From contig JAJZAL010000249.1 in assembly GCA_021799405.1 (NCBI GenBank), forward strand, positions 1-7,593: a stretch of 7,593 bases of DNA, read 5' to 3'. Below the pieces are notes generated by a model that saw only the letters and a list, made by a program, of their open reading frames with translations, was not told the origin of the DNA and did not search any database. Positions 6,493-7,593 of the stretch are shown in pieces. This DNA comes from Acidobacteriota bacterium (GTDB lineage Bacteria; Acidobacteriota; Terriglobia; Terriglobales; Acidobacteriaceae). Within the stretch, counting starts at the first letter, position 1. Every line of letters begins with the position of its first letter. The translations under genes and the position numbers were made by a program.

Positions 6493-7593
6493 GTGAGCCC
6501 TGCCGCTGTTACGCCCCATGCCTGGTTCCTGCTGGCTTGCGTCGTTGGGACCGTGCTTCTCCTCCTGCTACTGGTTGCCTGGCTGCGCCTGCACGCCGCG
6601 CTGGGCCTGTCTGTCGCCGCTATTGCGCTTGGCGTGGTTTCGGGAATGCCGATGAAGCAGGTGCCCGTCTCCTTCGCCAACGGCGTGGGCAATATGATGG
6701 GCCACATCGCCATCATCCTCGGAATGGGCGCCATCATCGGCCAGTTGCTGGCCAGCTCCGGCGGCGGCGCCGCACTCGGGAACGCTTTGGTGGACGTGTT
6801 TGGGGAGAAAGGCGTCTCCTGGGCGCTGCTCTGTCTCGGCATCCTTGTCGGGCTGCCTGTCTTCTTCGAGGTCGGCCTGGTGCTCCTGATGCCGATCGTT
6901 GTGGAGACTGCGCGGCGCAGCAAACGCCCGCCCATCCTGGTGGGACTGCCGGTGCTCGCCGGGCTTTCGGCCATGCACGGGCTGGTACCGCCGCATCCGG
7001 CGGCAATGCTCGCGGCCACTGTTTATCACGCCGATGTGGGCCGCTCCATTCTCTGGGGCCTGGTCGTCGGAATTCCCGCCGCGGCACTGGCGGGGCCGAT
7101 TGTGGGATGGTTCCTGATGCGGCGATGGGAGCGGTGGCAGGCTACGGGCGGCGCGGCGGCAGCCGCGATCCCGGCGCCTGCCTTAGGCACGGCTCCGTCT
7201 GAAGCCGCGATCGCCGGCCAACCGGGAGGTCGCGGCGCGCAATCCGCCTTGCCCCCGCCGGCAGGCGCCGTGCGCGCGCTGGTGGCCATTCTGCTGCCCA
7301 TCGCGCTGATCTTCATCGGCAGTTGGGCCGATGCAGTGACGGGCCCCGGAAGCAAGCTGAATCAGGTATTGCATCTGATCGGCAGCCCCGATGAAGCCAT
7401 GTTGATCGCAGCGCTTGTTGCCCTGCTCACGCTGGGCGGGCGCATACAGACAGGCCGCCAGCACGGCCGCGAGATGTTGCGCCGGCTTACCGCGGACTCC
7501 TTCACGCCTATCGCCGGCGTGCTGGTCATTCTCTCTGCCGCCGGGGCGCTAAGCGGCGTCTTGCGCGACTCGGGGGCAGCACAGGCCACCGTG
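6493..7593 (+). CDS. GntP-family gluconate/organic-acid permease (3' end outside window)
   Basis: The frame is open from the GTG at 6493 to the right edge: 367 codons of an expected 440-450. It is an inner-membrane importer of gluconate or related hydroxy-acids, probably with protons. The protein is strongly hydrophobic, with membrane segments at about 11-30, 36-51, 69-87, 108-134, 145-162, 186-208, 260-277, 301-315 and 337-354. GntP-type signatures are GMPMKQV (51-57), GMGAIIGQLLASSGG (77-91), GLPVFFEVGLVLLMP (120-134) and MHGLVPPHPA (161-170). A long Ala/Pro/Gly-rich, poorly conserved linker (about 217-258) follows RRWERW (210-215) and probably forms the central cytoplasmic loop. The GTG is chosen because the first membrane segment follows and no ATG fits the frame; it has no Shine-Dalgarno. 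No gluconate kinase or dehydratase is visible, so the substrate stays open. Confidence 0.9.
   Translation, partial: MSPAAVTPHAWFLLACVVGTVLLLLLLVAWLRLHAALGLSVAAIALGVVSGMPMKQVPVSFANGVGNMMGHIAIILGMGAIIGQLLASSGGGAALGNALVDVFGEKGVSWALLCLGILVGLPVFFEVGLVLLMPIVVETARRSKRPPILVGLPVLAGLSAMHGLVPPHPAAMLAATVYHADVGRSILWGLVVGIPAAALAGPIVGWFLMRRWERWQATGGAAAAAIPAPALGTAPSEAAIAGQPGGRGAQSALPPPAGAVRALVAILLPIALIFIGSWADAVTGPGSKLNQVLHLIGSPDEAMLIAALVALLTLGGRIQTGRQHGREMLRRLTADSFTPIAGVLVILSAAGALSGVLRDSGAAQATV

Noticed and set aside
6485..6496. Mini-ORF ATG-CGC-CGG-TGA overlapping the GTG start of the permease
   Set aside because: Three codons with no Shine-Dalgarno; likely chance.
1..7593. CRISPR, mobile element, tRNA or defence-system genes
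   Set aside because: No regularly spaced repeats, transposase or integrase motifs, tRNA-like cloverleaf or toxin-antitoxin pairs were seen; the genes are ordinary chromosomal types.

Overview
The window is GC-rich and carries five protein genes, two of them cut by the window edges. It looks like a chromosomal stretch from an Acidobacteriota-type bacterium (class Terriglobia or similar). That placement is an inference from three things: the combination of a DUF4914-type gene, a Bacillus-type CCA enzyme with an HD domain and a Tat-exported sugar-hydrolase-like protein; the compositional bias; and lineage-typical insertions in the tRNA enzymes. No rRNA, marker phylogeny or similarity search backs it. 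No RNA gene, insertion sequence, phage gene, CRISPR array or origin was seen.

Layout. Positions 1-1344 (minus, open at the left edge) encode a Tat-exported protein of likely (alpha/alpha)-toroid fold, probably acting on carbohydrate outside the cytoplasm. A 140-bp gap upstream holds a perfect 9-bp-arm palindrome. Positions 1485-3455 (minus) encode a DUF4914-type protein; reading it closely, it follows ATP-dependent phosphoenolpyruvate carboxykinase (PEPCK) from end to end and keeps most of that enzyme's active-site landmarks. Positions 3581-5023 (minus) encode a CCA-adding tRNA nucleotidyltransferase. A 96-bp divergent region with a 14-codon upstream ORF separates it from tsaD (5120-6343, plus), the t6A37 tRNA-modification enzyme. 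From 6493 to the right edge (plus) lies a GntP-family gluconate/organic-acid permease, truncated by the window.

How the genes relate. cca and tsaD are both tRNA maturation genes and diverge from one short intergenic region. The DUF4914 gene lies downstream of cca on the same strand across 125 bp, which contains weak promoter-like boxes and a direct repeat, so it may have its own promoter. The secreted protein and the permease fit a carbohydrate-degrading lifestyle, but nothing here ties them into one pathway. The most rewarding item is the PEPCK-like DUF4914 protein. Next come the palindrome exactly filling a candidate promoter spacer, the tsaD upstream ORF, and the insertions in the CCA enzyme and TsaD. 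Stretches without a gene are all shorter than 150 bp.
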